Part shown: positions 36,222-46,354 of the stretch, in pieces
How positions within the stretch are numbered: position 1 is the stretch's first letter
Layout of the letters: the number at the start of each line of letters is the position of its first letter
Origin: Roseburia sp.
GTDB lineage: Bacteria; Bacillota; Clostridia; Lachnospirales; Lachnospiraceae
NCBI GenBank assembly: GCA_019421345.1
Contig: JAHZFL010000003.1
Coordinates: 209,716-273,715, forward strand
Direction: 5' to 3'
DNA length: 64,000 bases
Notes under the pieces: model-generated
What the model was told of the DNA's origin: nothing
Databases searched by the model: none
Seen by the model: only the letters and a program-made list of their open reading frames with translations
Position numbers and translations under genes: made by a program

Positions 36222-37967
36222 ATGGCTTTGGACGGTTTTGTAATATCCAATTTAGTATATGAACTGAATCAGACAATTTTAAATGCGAGAATCAGCAAGA
36301 TCGCGCAGCCGGAAAATGACGAGCTGCTCTTTACGCTGAAAGGAACGGGCGGTCAGTTCCGTCTTGCCATGTCGGCAAGCGCTTCGCTGCCCTTTTTATA
36401 CCTGACGGAGCACAATAAGACAAGCCCCCTGACAGCGCCGAATTTCTGTATGCTGCTGCGCAAGCACATCGCCAACGGGCGTATTGTGCGCATTTACCAG
36501 CCGCAGATGGAGCGCATTATCAATTTTGAGATCGAGCATCTGGACGAGCTGGGCGATCTTTGTAAAAAAACCCTGATCGTTGAGCTGATGGGCAAGCACA
36601 GCAACATTATTTTCTGCAGCTCCGACGGAATGATCATCGACAGCATCAAGCACGTCTCGGCGATGATGAGCTCCGTGCGCGAGGTTCTCCCTGGGCGCGC
36701 CTACTCTATTCCAGCGACGCAAAGCGACAGATTAAACCCGCTGGAGGTCACGGAGTCCGCCTTTTTGGAAAGCGTGATGACAAAGCCATCCTCCATCGCA
36801 AAGGCAGTCTACACCTCCTTTACCGGCATCAGCCCGGTCATGGCGAGTGAAATCTGCTTTCGGGCATCGATTGACGCAGATATGCCGGTCGCTTCCCTAA
36901 GCGGCGATGCAAAGCTGCACCTTTACCGGAATTTCCATTGGATGATGGAGGACGTGGCAAACCACAGCTACTGCCCGAATATTATCTCGCGCGGCAGGGA
37001 GCCTATTGACTTTTTTTGCTTCCGGCTTGCAGAATATGAGGGCGCTGACTATACTGTGACAGACTACGACTCCATTTCCCGCGTGCTGGAGGAATATTAC
37101 GCCTCCAAAAATATCTACACCCGCATCCGACAGAAATCCTCCGACCTGCGCCGGATCGTCGGAAATGCCATAGAGCGCAGCCGAAAAAAATTTGCACTTC
37201 AGGAAAAACAGCTAAAGGACACCGAAAAACGTGAAAAATACAAGGTTTATGGCGAGCTGATCCATACCTACGGCTATGGACTCGCCGAGGGTGCAAAGGA
37301 GCTTGAGGCGCTCAATTATTACACAAACGAAATGATAACGATCCCCCTCGACCCACAGCTTGACGCGAAGGCAAACGCACAGAAATATTTTGACCGCTAC
37401 AACAAGCTAAAGCGCACCTGCGAGGCGCTGACCGATCTGATCCTTGAGACAGAGACAGAGATCTCTCATCTGGAAAGCATTTCCGCCTCCCTCGACATCG
37501 CGCTCACGGAGGACGATCTGGTGCAGATCAAGGAGGAGCTGACGGAATTTGGTTATATAAAGCGGAAACGGACGGACAAGAAGGCAAAAATAAAAAGCAA
37601 GCCCTTCCACTACCGCACCTTTGACGGCTACGATATTTACGTCGGAAAAAATAATTACCAGAATGAGGAACTTACCTTTAAATTTGCAACCGGAAATGAC
37701 TGGTGGTTTCATGCGAAAGGGATTCCAGGCTCCCATGTCATCGTAAAATCCAACAATGAGGAGCTGCCGGACCACGTCTTTGAGGACGCCGGCAGACTTG
37801 CGGCATATTACTCCAAAGCACGCGGCGGCGACAAGGTCGAGATCGATTATCTCCAGAAAAAAAATGTGAAAAAGCCGGGCGGCGGCGCGCCGGGGTTTGT
37901 GGTTTATTATACCAACTACTCCCTGACGATCGACTCCGATATTTCTGCTCTAACCTTGATCGAGTAA
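36222..37967 (+). CDS. rqcH: NFACT-family RqcH ribosome quality control protein
   Basis: About 581 residues; the start at 36222 (MALDGFVISNLVYELNQTIL) has AAGGAG upstream and matches the family. NFACT proteins bind stalled 50S subunits carrying peptidyl-tRNA and add alanine tails. The NFACT-N domain, a coiled-coil middle (about residues 330-440) and the NFACT-R segment are visible. The C-terminal DGYDIYVGKNNYQNEELTFK and DWWFHAKGIPGSHVI are typical of NFACT-R. Older annotations call it fibronectin-binding protein A. Confidence 0.92.
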   Translation: MALDGFVISNLVYELNQTILNARISKIAQPENDELLFTLKGTGGQFRLAMSASASLPFLYLTEHNKTSPLTAPNFCMLLRKHIANGRIVRIYQPQMERIINFEIEHLDELGDLCKKTLIVELMGKHSNIIFCSSDGMIIDSIKHVSAMMSSVREVLPGRAYSIPATQSDRLNPLEVTESAFLESVMTKPSSIAKAVYTSFTGISPVMASEICFRASIDADMPVASLSGDAKLHLYRNFHWMMEDVANHSYCPNIISRGREPIDFFCFRLAEYEGADYTVTDYDSISRVLEEYYASKNIYTRIRQKSSDLRRIVGNAIERSRKKFALQEKQLKDTEKREKYKVYGELIHTYGYGLAEGAKELEALNYYTNEMITIPLDPQLDAKANAQKYFDRYNKLKRTCEALTDLILETETEISHLESISASLDIALTEDDLVQIKEELTEFGYIKRKRTDKKAKIKSKPFHYRTFDGYDIYVGKNNYQNEELTFKFATGNDWWFHAKGIPGSHVIVKSNNEELPDHVFEDAGRLAAYYSKARGGDKVEIDYLQKKNVKKPGGGAPGFVVYYTNYSLTIDSDISALTLIE

Positions 37968-37984
37968 GCAGTTCCCCGATCCGT

Positions 37985-39373
37985 TTAAACCTGAGGCTCG
38001 TGCATCTGTATCTGCACATCATACGTTCCGCCGGCGCGTTCCTTCCATAGAAGCTTATAGCCATGCGCCCGGATGATCTGTGTGACGATGCGCAGTCCCA
38101 TAATATGTACCCCGGCGTCCTCTCCACTGCCGCTGCCATCCTGCAAAAGCGCCTTAACGATCCTTGCAGGGATTCCCGCTCCGCTGTCGGCAAAGGTCAT
38201 ACGGATTCCGTCCTCACATCGGGCGGCTGTCACGAAAATGCAGCAGCCGTCCGGATTGTGACGGATACTGTTGCCGATCAGATTCCGAAAAGCCCGCAGC
38301 AGCAAATTCACATCACCACAGATCTTAAACGGCTCCGCCGCCTCGTGGACGGAAAGCTCGAACTCATATTTCCCCGAAAGTCCCTGATTATAATATTCTG
38401 CTACACATTCCCGCAGTAAAACGGCGGGAGAAACCATGACAAGCGTAAGCGGCTGTGCCTGATATTCCAGCTTGGAGGTGAGATTTAAGTCTGCGATCAA
38501 CTGGTGGATCATAAGGCTCTGCTCTTTTATGGCCTGCGCTCTTTTCTGCATCTGCTCCTCTGTCATGCCGTCCCCCGAAAGCTCGTCCGCATATCCGGTG
38601 ATCAGCGCCAGCGGCGTTCGGATGTCGTGCGATACCCCGGCAATCCACTCTGTGCGCGCCGCATCACGCTTTGTCAGCTTCTGCTCCTGCCACTCCAAAA
38701 GCCGCGCCGTCTCGTTTAATTTTGCCGCCAGCTCTCCCATTAGCCCCTTTTCCGGGATTGGCTCATGTTCCTTTTGGGTCAACTGCTCTAAGCCCCGCGC
38801 AATCGGGCGCATCGAACGATAAAACCGGTAGGCAAGCCATAGCGACAGCACAAGCAGCAGGATAAGATTTGCCGTCAGCATTTGCAAAAGCAGAGCAGGC
38901 ATATTTTGCACCATCGCAAGGTCATAGAGCACACTAAAACGTGTGACGCTGTCTTGCTCCATCCCAAAAACCATCAGTTCCTCACCGTTCCGCCAGACGC
39001 GCACCGGATAATCGTTTAGATACCAGCGGCTTAGAGCGGCAACATCGCCGATGCTGTAATGATGGTTTAGCTCCGGCGGCAGCTCCCAGCTCCATGCGAC
39101 AGCGCCGCTTTCATCCAAAAGCATCGCCCACACAAAGGAGCTCTCAGAGAGAAGGCGCATCCCCTCCTCCCCCATTGCGCGCACGCCGTTTTCCTGCCCC
39201 AGTGAATTTACGACAGCCTCCATTGTCTCCCGGCTGATGTCCCGTCCGTTTGCCTTTCCTATATTAATGACGCCGATATAGAGAAACAACGCAAAATTTA
39301 AGTAAAGCAGCAGCATTGCCAGAAAAATTCCTGACAGAATATACCTTCTGCATATTTTCCACAGGCTTTTCAT
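37985..39373 (-). CDS. Sensor histidine kinase
   Basis: About 462 residues from the ATG at 39373 (AGGAG 8 nt upstream; a GTG at 39382 also exists). Two transmembrane helices (about 13-32 and 160-180) enclose an extracellular domain, followed by a HAMP-like linker, HisKA with H-box GVSHDIRTPLALITGYADEL, and the ATPase domain with N-box LLRAFRNLIGNSIRHNP and G-box FADSGAGIP. It overlaps the response regulator stop by 4 nt and pairs with it. The adjacent LanFEG-type transporter makes it a likely sensor of membrane-active peptides (inference). Confidence 0.93.
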   Translation of the reverse strand: MKSLWKICRRYILSGIFLAMLLLYLNFALFLYIGVINIGKANGRDISRETMEAVVNSLGQENGVRAMGEEGMRLLSESSFVWAMLLDESGAVAWSWELPPELNHHYSIGDVAALSRWYLNDYPVRVWRNGEELMVFGMEQDSVTRFSVLYDLAMVQNMPALLLQMLTANLILLLVLSLWLAYRFYRSMRPIARGLEQLTQKEHEPIPEKGLMGELAAKLNETARLLEWQEQKLTKRDAARTEWIAGVSHDIRTPLALITGYADELSGDGMTEEQMQKRAQAIKEQSLMIHQLIADLNLTSKLEYQAQPLTLVMVSPAVLLRECVAEYYNQGLSGKYEFELSVHEAAEPFKICGDVNLLLRAFRNLIGNSIRHNPDGCCIFVTAARCEDGIRMTFADSGAGIPARIVKALLQDGSGSGEDAGVHIMGLRIVTQIIRAHGYKLLWKERAGGTYDVQIQMHEPQV

Positions 39374-40083
39374 CGCTGACACTCCTTTAACAGACGATAA
39401 CCGATCCCGCGCACGGTTAAAAGCCAGACCGGATGGGAAGGGTCTGGCTCGATCTTTTCCCTCAGATGGCGGATATGTACCATCAATGTGTTCTCATATC
39501 CATAATAATCATCGTTCCAGACTGCCCGTGTCAGGGCGTCAAAGGTCACCACATTGCCGCGATTTGCCGCAAGCTTTTTTAGCAGGAGCAGCTCCTTTGC
39601 CGTAAGCATCGTGGTCGTCCCTTCACATGTGACAGTCGCATTTTTTAAGGAAACCTCCCTGCCGGAGAGGTTTAACGTTTCATCCGCTTCCGCCTCCTGG
39701 CCGCGAAAATAGGAACGTGTCAAAATCGCGTTGACACGGAGCACGAGCTCCTGCGGCAAAAACGGCTTTGTGATATAGTCATCCGCTCCAAGCCCCAGCC
39801 CGAACAGTCTGTCATTGTCCTCATCCTTCGCCGATAAAAACAAAATCGGGACGGCGGACACCTCGCGCATCCGCCGGAATAAGGTATAGCCGTCGCCGTC
39901 AGGAAGCATGATGTCCAAAATCACAAGCTTTGGCGTCTCCCGCAAAAACACCTCTATGCCCTCTTTACAGCTCCCTGCCGTATAGACGGTCTCGTAGCCG
40001 CTCTTTCTTAAAATATCGCAGGTCATGCCTGCAAGCTTTTCATTGTCATCCACCAGAAGGATGCTGCAATTATATAAATTCAT
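39370..40083 (-). CDS. OmpR/PhoB-family response regulator
   Basis: About 237 residues from the ATG at 40083, with AGGAGA upstream. The receiver domain has the phospho-acceptor aspartate in VILDIMLPDGDGYT and the lysine in DYITKPF; the C-terminal winged helix is present (LLLKKLAANRGNVVTFDALT, GIGYRLLKE). Located in an operon with the histidine kinase and divergent from the ABC transporter genes, which it probably controls. Confidence 0.95.
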   Translation of the reverse strand: MNLYNCSILLVDDNEKLAGMTCDILRKSGYETVYTAGSCKEGIEVFLRETPKLVILDIMLPDGDGYTLFRRMREVSAVPILFLSAKDEDNDRLFGLGLGADDYITKPFLPQELVLRVNAILTRSYFRGQEAEADETLNLSGREVSLKNATVTCEGTTTMLTAKELLLLKKLAANRGNVVTFDALTRAVWNDDYYGYENTLMVHIRHLREKIEPDPSHPVWLLTVRGIGYRLLKECQR

Positions 40084-40255
40084 GGTACGGATTCTCCTTT
40101 TTTCACTCCCAATATACCTTATTTTTATCCGCAATGCCAGAGCCCTGCCCCAAAACTTAAGGAAAAAATAAGGCGGCTTTCAGTCTGCTTTAAGCCTGTG
40201 CCCTTAGGATAGACATATGCCGAAACGGCAAAAGAAAAAACGGAGGGTAACTGCC

Positions 40256-41167
40256 ATGAAAAATATGATAGAAACACATGCGCTCACAAAGCAATACAAA
40301 AAACAGCGTGTCGTCTCAGAGCTGGACTTAGCTGTTCCGGAGGGCTGTATCTACGGCTTCCTCGGACCAAACGGCGCGGGAAAATCCACTACCATGAAAA
40401 TGATCCTGGGACTGGTCAAGCCAACCGGCGGTCAGATCCGCGTGCTCGGGCAAAACGCAGACGCGAAAAACCGGATTGCCCTGCTGCGCTCCACCGGCTC
40501 GCTCATTGAATCTCCCGCCTTCTACGGTCACCTGACCGGACGGGAAAATCTTTCCCTGATCGCAGATTTAAAGCAGACCGGGAAAAAGGAGGTCGACGAG
40601 GTGCTTCGCACCGTCCGCCTGACAGACGCACAGCACAAAAAAGCATCCCGCTACTCACTCGGCATGAAACAGCGGCTTGGCTTTGCCGCAGCGCTGCTCG
40701 GTCATCCAAAGCTTTTGCTCTTAGACGAGCCGACGAACGGTCTTGATCCTGCCGGTATTCAGGAGATGCGTGAACTCATCCGCCGTCTCTGCGAGCAGCA
40801 CGGAATCACCGTTTTTGTATCGAGCCATCTGCTCTCGGAGATCGACCAGATGGCAAACCATGTGGGCATCATCAATCACGGCGTTTTGATCTTTCAGGAC
40901 CGCCTGTCGGCGCTCCACGAGCACAGCCGCGCGCGGATGCTGCTTCGCACGACGGAGGATGAAACGGCACTTCGCATCCTAAAGCAGGCAGCGCTTCCAT
41001 GCACCTCCACGCACGGCGGACTTTACTTAAATACGGCGAAAGAAGCGGATATTCTGCGTGCCGGAACGCTTCTTTTTTCCAATGGACTTGGCATCCTTTC
41101 ACTTGCCGAGGAGCAAAAGAGCCTGGAAGACATCTTTCTTGAACTCACCGGAAGGAGCGTGATGTAA
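40256..41167 (+). CDS. Lantibiotic-protection ABC transporter ATP-binding protein
   Basis: About 303 residues from the ATG at 40256 (GGAGGG 8 nt upstream). Walker A FLGPNGAGKSTTMKMILG, signature SRYSLGMKQRLGFAAALL and Walker B LLLLDEPTNGLDPAG are intact. The gene is of the BcrA/LanF type that powers two small permeases, here encoded directly downstream (next starts touch the stop). Such systems export lantibiotics or bacitracin to protect the cell. Divergent from the two-component genes. Confidence 0.9.
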   Translation: MKNMIETHALTKQYKKQRVVSELDLAVPEGCIYGFLGPNGAGKSTTMKMILGLVKPTGGQIRVLGQNADAKNRIALLRSTGSLIESPAFYGHLTGRENLSLIADLKQTGKKEVDEVLRTVRLTDAQHKKASRYSLGMKQRLGFAAALLGHPKLLLLDEPTNGLDPAGIQEMRELIRRLCEQHGITVFVSSHLLSEIDQMANHVGIINHGVLIFQDRLSALHEHSRARMLLRTTEDETALRILKQAALPCTSTHGGLYLNTAKEADILRAGTLLFSNGLGILSLAEEQKSLEDIFLELTGRSVM

Positions 41168-41917
41168 ATGACCGGTCTTTTTGTGGAACTAAAAAAAGGA
41201 CGGCACAAAAGGCTCTGGCTCGTCCCTTTAGTCTTTCTTATCGTTTTATTTTTATGGTCTGCCTATACCTATCAGAATGCAGCGACGGAGGATCTTGCAG
41301 CCGGCTACACAAAAATGTTTTATCAGCTTCCTCTGATGAATACGATGCTTATGCCCGTATTGCTTTCAGTGCTTGCCAGCCGTCTCTGCGACATGGAGAT
41401 CAAAGGACAGACGCTAAAGCTGCTCTATACCTTGCAGCAAAAAGGCAGCTTTTATGACCTCAAATTTGTACACGAAGGTTTTTATCTGCTGCTGTTTACC
41501 ATTGGGGAATGTCTGCTGTTTCCGCTGGCGGGAAGGCTCTATCATTTTACCGAGCCGCTCTCCCTGCCGCTGCTGCTTCGACACGGCGTGGCGCTGTTTC
41601 TTGCCGGAGCCGTCATCCTGATTTTACAGCACATTCTCTCGCTCCTTTGCGAAAACCAGATCGCTCCGCTTTTTATCGGGCTTGCAGGCGCTTTTATCGG
41701 ACTGTTTTCGATGTTTTTCCCGCCTGCTCTCACACGGATTCTTCCGTGGAGCTATTTTGGCGCGTTCCTCCCCTATCGGATGGAATACGACCCTGCCACA
41801 AGGATCATGAGCTTTTATGAGCTGCCGTTTCCCATTGCCCTGTTTCTCGGCTATATGTTTTTTGGCGTTGCCTTGTATCTCATTTGCCGCAGTATTTTTC
41901 TCAAAAAGGAGGTTTGA
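41168..41917 (+). CDS. Lantibiotic-protection ABC transporter permease (LanE/MutE type)
   Basis: A 249-residue membrane protein with six hydrophobic segments, starting MTGLFVELKKGRHKRLWLVP, the layout of lantibiotic immunity permeases. It starts at the base after the ATP-binding gene's stop and is followed by a second permease 3 nt later. LanE and LanG subunits form the membrane part of a LanFEG exporter that pumps peptide away from the membrane. Confidence 0.82.
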   Translation: MTGLFVELKKGRHKRLWLVPLVFLIVLFLWSAYTYQNAATEDLAAGYTKMFYQLPLMNTMLMPVLLSVLASRLCDMEIKGQTLKLLYTLQQKGSFYDLKFVHEGFYLLLFTIGECLLFPLAGRLYHFTEPLSLPLLLRHGVALFLAGAVILILQHILSLLCENQIAPLFIGLAGAFIGLFSMFFPPALTRILPWSYFGAFLPYRMEYDPATRIMSFYELPFPIALFLGYMFFGVALYLICRSIFLKKEV

Positions 41918-41920
41918 CCT

Positions 41921-42667
41921 ATGACATTTTTATGTATTCGGGCGGAAGCCGCAAAGCTGCGCCGCTCCATCATCTGGCTCGCGTGTCTGCTGCTACCGAT
42001 AATCCCCGCCATCATGGGTGTCTTTAATTACCAGAGTAATCTTGGAATTCTGACTAACGGCTGGTACTCGCTCTGGTCGCAGGTGACACTTTTTTACAGC
42101 AATTTCTTCTATGCGCCTCTCATAGCGCTCTATGCCGCCTATCTCTGGCGTATGGAGCACATGGACCACAACTGGAATGTCCTGATGACAGTTCCCGTCG
42201 GGGTGAGTGATATTTTCTTCGGAAAGCTTGCAGTGATCTTGTTTGTCACAGTGCTGACCCAGATGATCATTTTCATATTTTACTTCATCGGCGGGAAATT
42301 CTGCGGTCTTTCCGGTCTGCCACCTGCCGAAATATTCTTCTGGCTGCTGCGCGGCTCGCTCGCCGGGACGGCTATCGGTTCTCTGCAGCTTCTGCTCTCT
42401 ATGTGCATCCAAAGCTTTGCACTTCCGATCGGCATCGCACTGCTTGGGAGCGTTATGGGACTTGTGATCTCCGGTTTTCATGCCGGCGAAATCAGTCTCG
42501 GTCTGTACTGGCCATATTCTCTGATGCTGATGGGCATGAACGCAAACCGCGATACCGATACGCTTGCCGGAAACAGTCTGCCGTTTGTCGGATGCGTCGT
42601 ACTGTTCTTTTTGCTGTTCACATGGATTGCCGTTCACAGGTTAAAAACGAGGGATGTGCAGGCATAG
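41921..42667 (+). CDS. Lantibiotic-protection ABC transporter permease (LanG/MutG type)
   Basis: A 248-residue membrane protein with six hydrophobic segments and the typical start MTFLCIRAEAAKLRRS, similar in size to the preceding permease. It should complete a three-gene LanFEG-type transporter. It ends 124 nt before the convergent end of the RiPP cluster exporter, so the two could work together, with this transporter giving self-immunity (inference). GC content is higher than in the adjoining island by eye. Confidence 0.82.
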   Translation: MTFLCIRAEAAKLRRSIIWLACLLLPIIPAIMGVFNYQSNLGILTNGWYSLWSQVTLFYSNFFYAPLIALYAAYLWRMEHMDHNWNVLMTVPVGVSDIFFGKLAVILFVTVLTQMIIFIFYFIGGKFCGLSGLPPAEIFFWLLRGSLAGTAIGSLQLLLSMCIQSFALPIGIALLGSVMGLVISGFHAGEISLGLYWPYSLMLMGMNANRDTDTLAGNSLPFVGCVVLFFLLFTWIAVHRLKTRDVQA

Positions 42668-42711
42668 CAGCATCCCCAAAAGACTATGCTTAGCAAATCT
42701 TCCCTTGTAAA

Positions 42712-42755
42712 AATACCGTGCAAAAATTCCTCCCTTTGGGTTTCTGCACGGTATT
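42712..42755 (-). terminator. Terminator of the RiPP exporter operon
   Basis: TGCACGGTATT and AATACCGTGCA form an 11-bp stem with a 22-nt loop. On the minus strand the stem is followed by TTTTTAC, so it suits the end of the ABC exporter transcript; it may also serve the convergent plus-strand genes. Confidence 0.75.
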
Positions 42756-42790
42756 ACCAGATCCAATGCACTATGTGATTATACCGATTT

Positions 42791-44614
42791 TTATGATCCG
42801 TTTATTTGCACCCCATACTTTTCCGCTTGAAGATTGTACATTTTCTTGTAAAGACCATCCTTACGAATCAATGAAGCATGCGTCCCATCTTCTACGATCT
42901 TACCATCCTCTAATACAAGAATTCGGTTCATCAATTTTACATGGGACAGACGGTGGGAAATCATGACGCATATATTATGCTCCCCGATCTCCATCAACAT
43001 TTGCAAGATCGTTTCTTCTGTCTCCGAATCCAATGCCATCGTAGGCTCGTCAAAAACATAGATAGGAGAATTTTTAAAAAGAACGCGCAACATAGCAAGA
43101 CACTGCCCCTGACCACCGGATGGAGATACATATTTTGATGATAACGCGGGTGTCAGAAAGGTATTTTCTTTTGCTTCCAACATGGAAATCCATGCTTCCA
43201 GATTGGATACAGAAAATAACTCTTTGACCCGCTCCTTTTCCTGTGGACTTATTTGTTCTTCTGCCTTACCTGCAATATTTTCTAAAATGGTAACCGGCAG
43301 CAACCCATAATCCTGAAATAGCGCTGCGATAAATTCCTGATGCTCATCCGCATCCATTTCTTGAATGTCTTTTCCATCGAGCAGTATTTGTCCTGACTGC
43401 GGTGCATAGAATTTGCAAAGCAGTTTTACTATTGTACTCTTTCCTGCTCCATTCATTCCGACAATCCCTACCTTTTCTCCAGAAGAAATTGAAAAACTCA
43501 CATTTTTAAGCGCCGGTATCGTTTTCTGCGGATAAGTAAATGTCACATCATTAAATTCCAGTGTATGTATGGATTCTAACTTTCTTGTATGTGAAATGCT
43601 TGGCTCACAATGTTTTTCGATAATTGAAAAAAAAGAATCTAACAGAGCATCAAATTTTTTTACCATGTTTATTTCAACGATAATCTCGTTACACGCTGTG
43701 CTGACAGCACAAATTGCGCTAAATAAAAGTACAAAATCTTCCACCGAAAGCTTTTGCATGGAACGAAAGCCAATAAAAACAGAAAATACGACTATCTGAA
43801 ACTGAATCAAAAATTTTACAAAGCCAAGATATAAGCCTTTTTTTGCAAAAGCCTTCTGATTTGTCAAATAAATCTTATCCATTAAGACACTGCAATGCTT
43901 CATAATGAGCGAGTCTCCTTGATATACCCGAAGATCTTCCCCATACCGAAAATCGGAAATCAATTTACAATACCATCCAAATGCTCTGTTTTCAGGCAAG
44001 AGACGCTTTGCATTATCCAGTTCTATTTTTGTTACATAACGATATAATGGTTTGAGAAAAAGAAGACTTATAACAGGAATAAGTAAATATTTCCAATCAT
44101 AGACAGCGATAATTAAACCATTAAGGGTCATGGCTGCTATGGAGGAACCAAGTTTTTCCATGCTGGCTGACAATGCCGGAAGTTGCCATATTCCATATTT
44201 TGCACCTTGTGTCAATTCCATATTCTCAGAGGTAATAAATTCATCATAAGAAAGATCACTTTGTGAAATTCCAAGGTCTTCATATGCCTGACGGTATAGC
44301 TTGCCGGATTTTATTCTAAGCTTTTCGCGCAGTCGTGAGGCAATCATTTTTAGAATGAAATACATCATCTGAAATAAAATTGTGAAGATTACGATCTTCC
44401 ATAGAGAATCATGATAGGTACTGACAATCATGACTAAGCTTCTGGGAATATATACCGCTGCAACAGATACGGCTGCATTCATGACAATGGTCGCCAAGCA
44501 AAGCTCCGTCCACCGAAGCTTTTTCTCTATTGTATAATCAATAAACCGCAAGATATTATTTTTGCTGTTTTCAGCCTTCCTCATATCTCTTTTTTTGCCC
44601 AATATACATTTCAT
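42791..44614 (-). CDS. ABC exporter, fused permease/ATPase, second of the RiPP pair
   Basis: A 607-residue half-transporter with six hydrophobic helices and an ATPase domain. Walker A VGMNGAGKSTIVKLLC, signature VSPSGGQGQCLAM and Walker B IYVFDEPTMALD are intact. There is no C39 peptidase domain at the N-terminus, so it would not cut a leader itself. It overlaps the previous exporter gene by 44 nt at the chosen ATG (44614); an ATG at 44584 is an alternative. The two half-transporters probably form a heterodimer that exports the modified peptide. Confidence 0.88.
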   Translation of the reverse strand: MKCILGKKRDMRKAENSKNNILRFIDYTIEKKLRWTELCLATIVMNAAVSVAAVYIPRSLVMIVSTYHDSLWKIVIFTILFQMMYFILKMIASRLREKLRIKSGKLYRQAYEDLGISQSDLSYDEFITSENMELTQGAKYGIWQLPALSASMEKLGSSIAAMTLNGLIIAVYDWKYLLIPVISLLFLKPLYRYVTKIELDNAKRLLPENRAFGWYCKLISDFRYGEDLRVYQGDSLIMKHCSVLMDKIYLTNQKAFAKKGLYLGFVKFLIQFQIVVFSVFIGFRSMQKLSVEDFVLLFSAICAVSTACNEIIVEINMVKKFDALLDSFFSIIEKHCEPSISHTRKLESIHTLEFNDVTFTYPQKTIPALKNVSFSISSGEKVGIVGMNGAGKSTIVKLLCKFYAPQSGQILLDGKDIQEMDADEHQEFIAALFQDYGLLPVTILENIAGKAEEQISPQEKERVKELFSVSNLEAWISMLEAKENTFLTPALSSKYVSPSGGQGQCLAMLRVLFKNSPIYVFDEPTMALDSETEETILQMLMEIGEHNICVMISHRLSHVKLMNRILVLEDGKIVEDGTHASLIRKDGLYKKMYNLQAEKYGVQINGS

Positions 44615-46343
44615 AATATTGACCTTTCAGTTCCATAAGCTGTATATGTGTTCCGTTTTCTATGATTCTTCCCTTTTCCAATAAAATGATCCGATCGCAG
44701 AATCCAATAAATGAAAGCTGGTGAGAAACAATGATACTGGTGGAATTCTTGGTGATTTCCGAATAATTATGGTACAGTTCTTCTTCTGCAATTGCATCAA
44801 TTGCGCCAGCAGGTTCGTCCAAAAGAAAAATTCTTCCGTTACGATAAATGGCACGAGCGAGCAGCAGCTTCTGACGTTCTCCACCGGAAATATTTACTCC
44901 TTCTGAATTCATAATATTGGAAATTACCGTATTTCCTTTCTTTGGAAGTTTGTCTTCCGTGGCGTAAAAACCTGATAACTGCATTGCTTTACAATATCGC
45001 TCCAAATCGGTATCTTCCGATAACGATACATTATCATAAATAGAAAAGGGGAAAATATTTCCGGTCTGTAAAACAACACTTAATTGTTGATAATACTGTT
45101 CCGGAGGAATTTTTTTGATATCAACACCATTAAGCTTAATACATCCAAATTGTGGTTCATACAGCCGACATATTAATTTTATAATAGTACTTTTTCCTGC
45201 TCCGTTCATACCAATGATAGCAGTTCTTTTCCCAGGTAGAATCACAAAAGATAAGTCATGAATCGTTGGCTTGTCTGAATCAGGATAGGAAAAGGTCACA
45301 TGATCAAACTCCAGACTAAGAGGCTGACTGCTCATATCCTCAAACTTCGTATCCAGATATACTGGTTTTTCAGATTGCTCGATTTCATCGATAATTTTCC
45401 AATAATCAGAGAAACGCTTTGCTTCTTTTTGGATTTTCGTGTTACTGTAAAAAATAGACTGTATTGCATTGCCCAACTGCAAGACGCCCAGCACATAAGT
45501 CAAGAATGAACCAATGGGGAGATGCCCGGAGACAATACCGGTTGCAAGCCAGACATACACCACAACATCTCTCAAAAATTCATTTATCAAAAGAAACATT
45601 TGATAATTCCATTTTTCTTTCTGCTTCTTAATCATAATCCCATGAATTACAGCAGAGTAATTTTTCCCATAACTGTGCAGCAGATTTTTCAAAGAAAAAA
45701 TCCTTATATCCTTTGCATAGCATTCTTCCATCAAAAGATCGTACACTTTTTCATGATTTCTGCTAAGAGGAGTAGTTTCCTGCCATTCTTCTTCGTCCTT
45801 TTTCTCTATCAGCACAGTGATACGAAACGAAATGAATACGGTAACAAGCAAAAATATCCCTAACAATGCAGACATTCTGCTTATGATTCCAAACATACCA
45901 ATGGATGTCAGAATTGCCGCCGGTAATTGATAGATTTCATTCATCATACTTCCAATTCCTATGGATGGATTCATAGAAGCTTCTCTTGCTTTCTCCAAAC
46001 GACTTAAAAACTCAGAATTGATACTTTTGGAAAAAGGAATACGAATAGAAGACTTTATCAGATCTAAAAGGACAGAATATCTCACTCGCTGCATCCGCAT
46101 CCATCCGGCATTGCTCAACCAGGTACTTAGGAATAATGCAAAGGCTGCAAGTAAACCAAGAAGGCTGCCCAAAAGCAACCCCCTTTTATCCGTAACCAAT
46201 ATTGAATTGCAGATTGTTTCCGGCAGTAATACCCATAAGGTTTGAAATACAAACAGGCTGATGGAATAGATGATCCAATTTAAAATAAGAAATTTGTTAA
46301 TCTGACAGGTTTTAGAAAGAATCAAGTTTAGTGTCCTTTTCAT
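44571..46343 (-). CDS. ABC exporter, fused permease/ATPase, first of the RiPP pair
   Basis: About 590 residues from the ATG at 46343, with GAGGGGGG upstream. It has six hydrophobic segments and an intact ATPase (Walker A IGMNGAGKSTIIKLIC, signature NISGGERQKLLL, Walker B IFLLDEPAGAID). No C39 peptidase domain. It lies 11 nt after the metallopeptidase gene and overlaps the second exporter. It belongs with the radical SAM maturase and the precursor to one minus-strand operon. Confidence 0.88.
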   Translation of the reverse strand: MKRTLNLILSKTCQINKFLILNWIIYSISLFVFQTLWVLLPETICNSILVTDKRGLLLGSLLGLLAAFALFLSTWLSNAGWMRMQRVRYSVLLDLIKSSIRIPFSKSINSEFLSRLEKAREASMNPSIGIGSMMNEIYQLPAAILTSIGMFGIISRMSALLGIFLLVTVFISFRITVLIEKKDEEEWQETTPLSRNHEKVYDLLMEECYAKDIRIFSLKNLLHSYGKNYSAVIHGIMIKKQKEKWNYQMFLLINEFLRDVVVYVWLATGIVSGHLPIGSFLTYVLGVLQLGNAIQSIFYSNTKIQKEAKRFSDYWKIIDEIEQSEKPVYLDTKFEDMSSQPLSLEFDHVTFSYPDSDKPTIHDLSFVILPGKRTAIIGMNGAGKSTIIKLICRLYEPQFGCIKLNGVDIKKIPPEQYYQQLSVVLQTGNIFPFSIYDNVSLSEDTDLERYCKAMQLSGFYATEDKLPKKGNTVISNIMNSEGVNISGGERQKLLLARAIYRNGRIFLLDEPAGAIDAIAEEELYHNYSEITKNSTSIIVSHQLSFIGFCDRIILLEKGRIIENGTHIQLMELKGQYYEMYIGQKKRYEEG

Positions 46344-46354
46344 ATATCCCCCCT

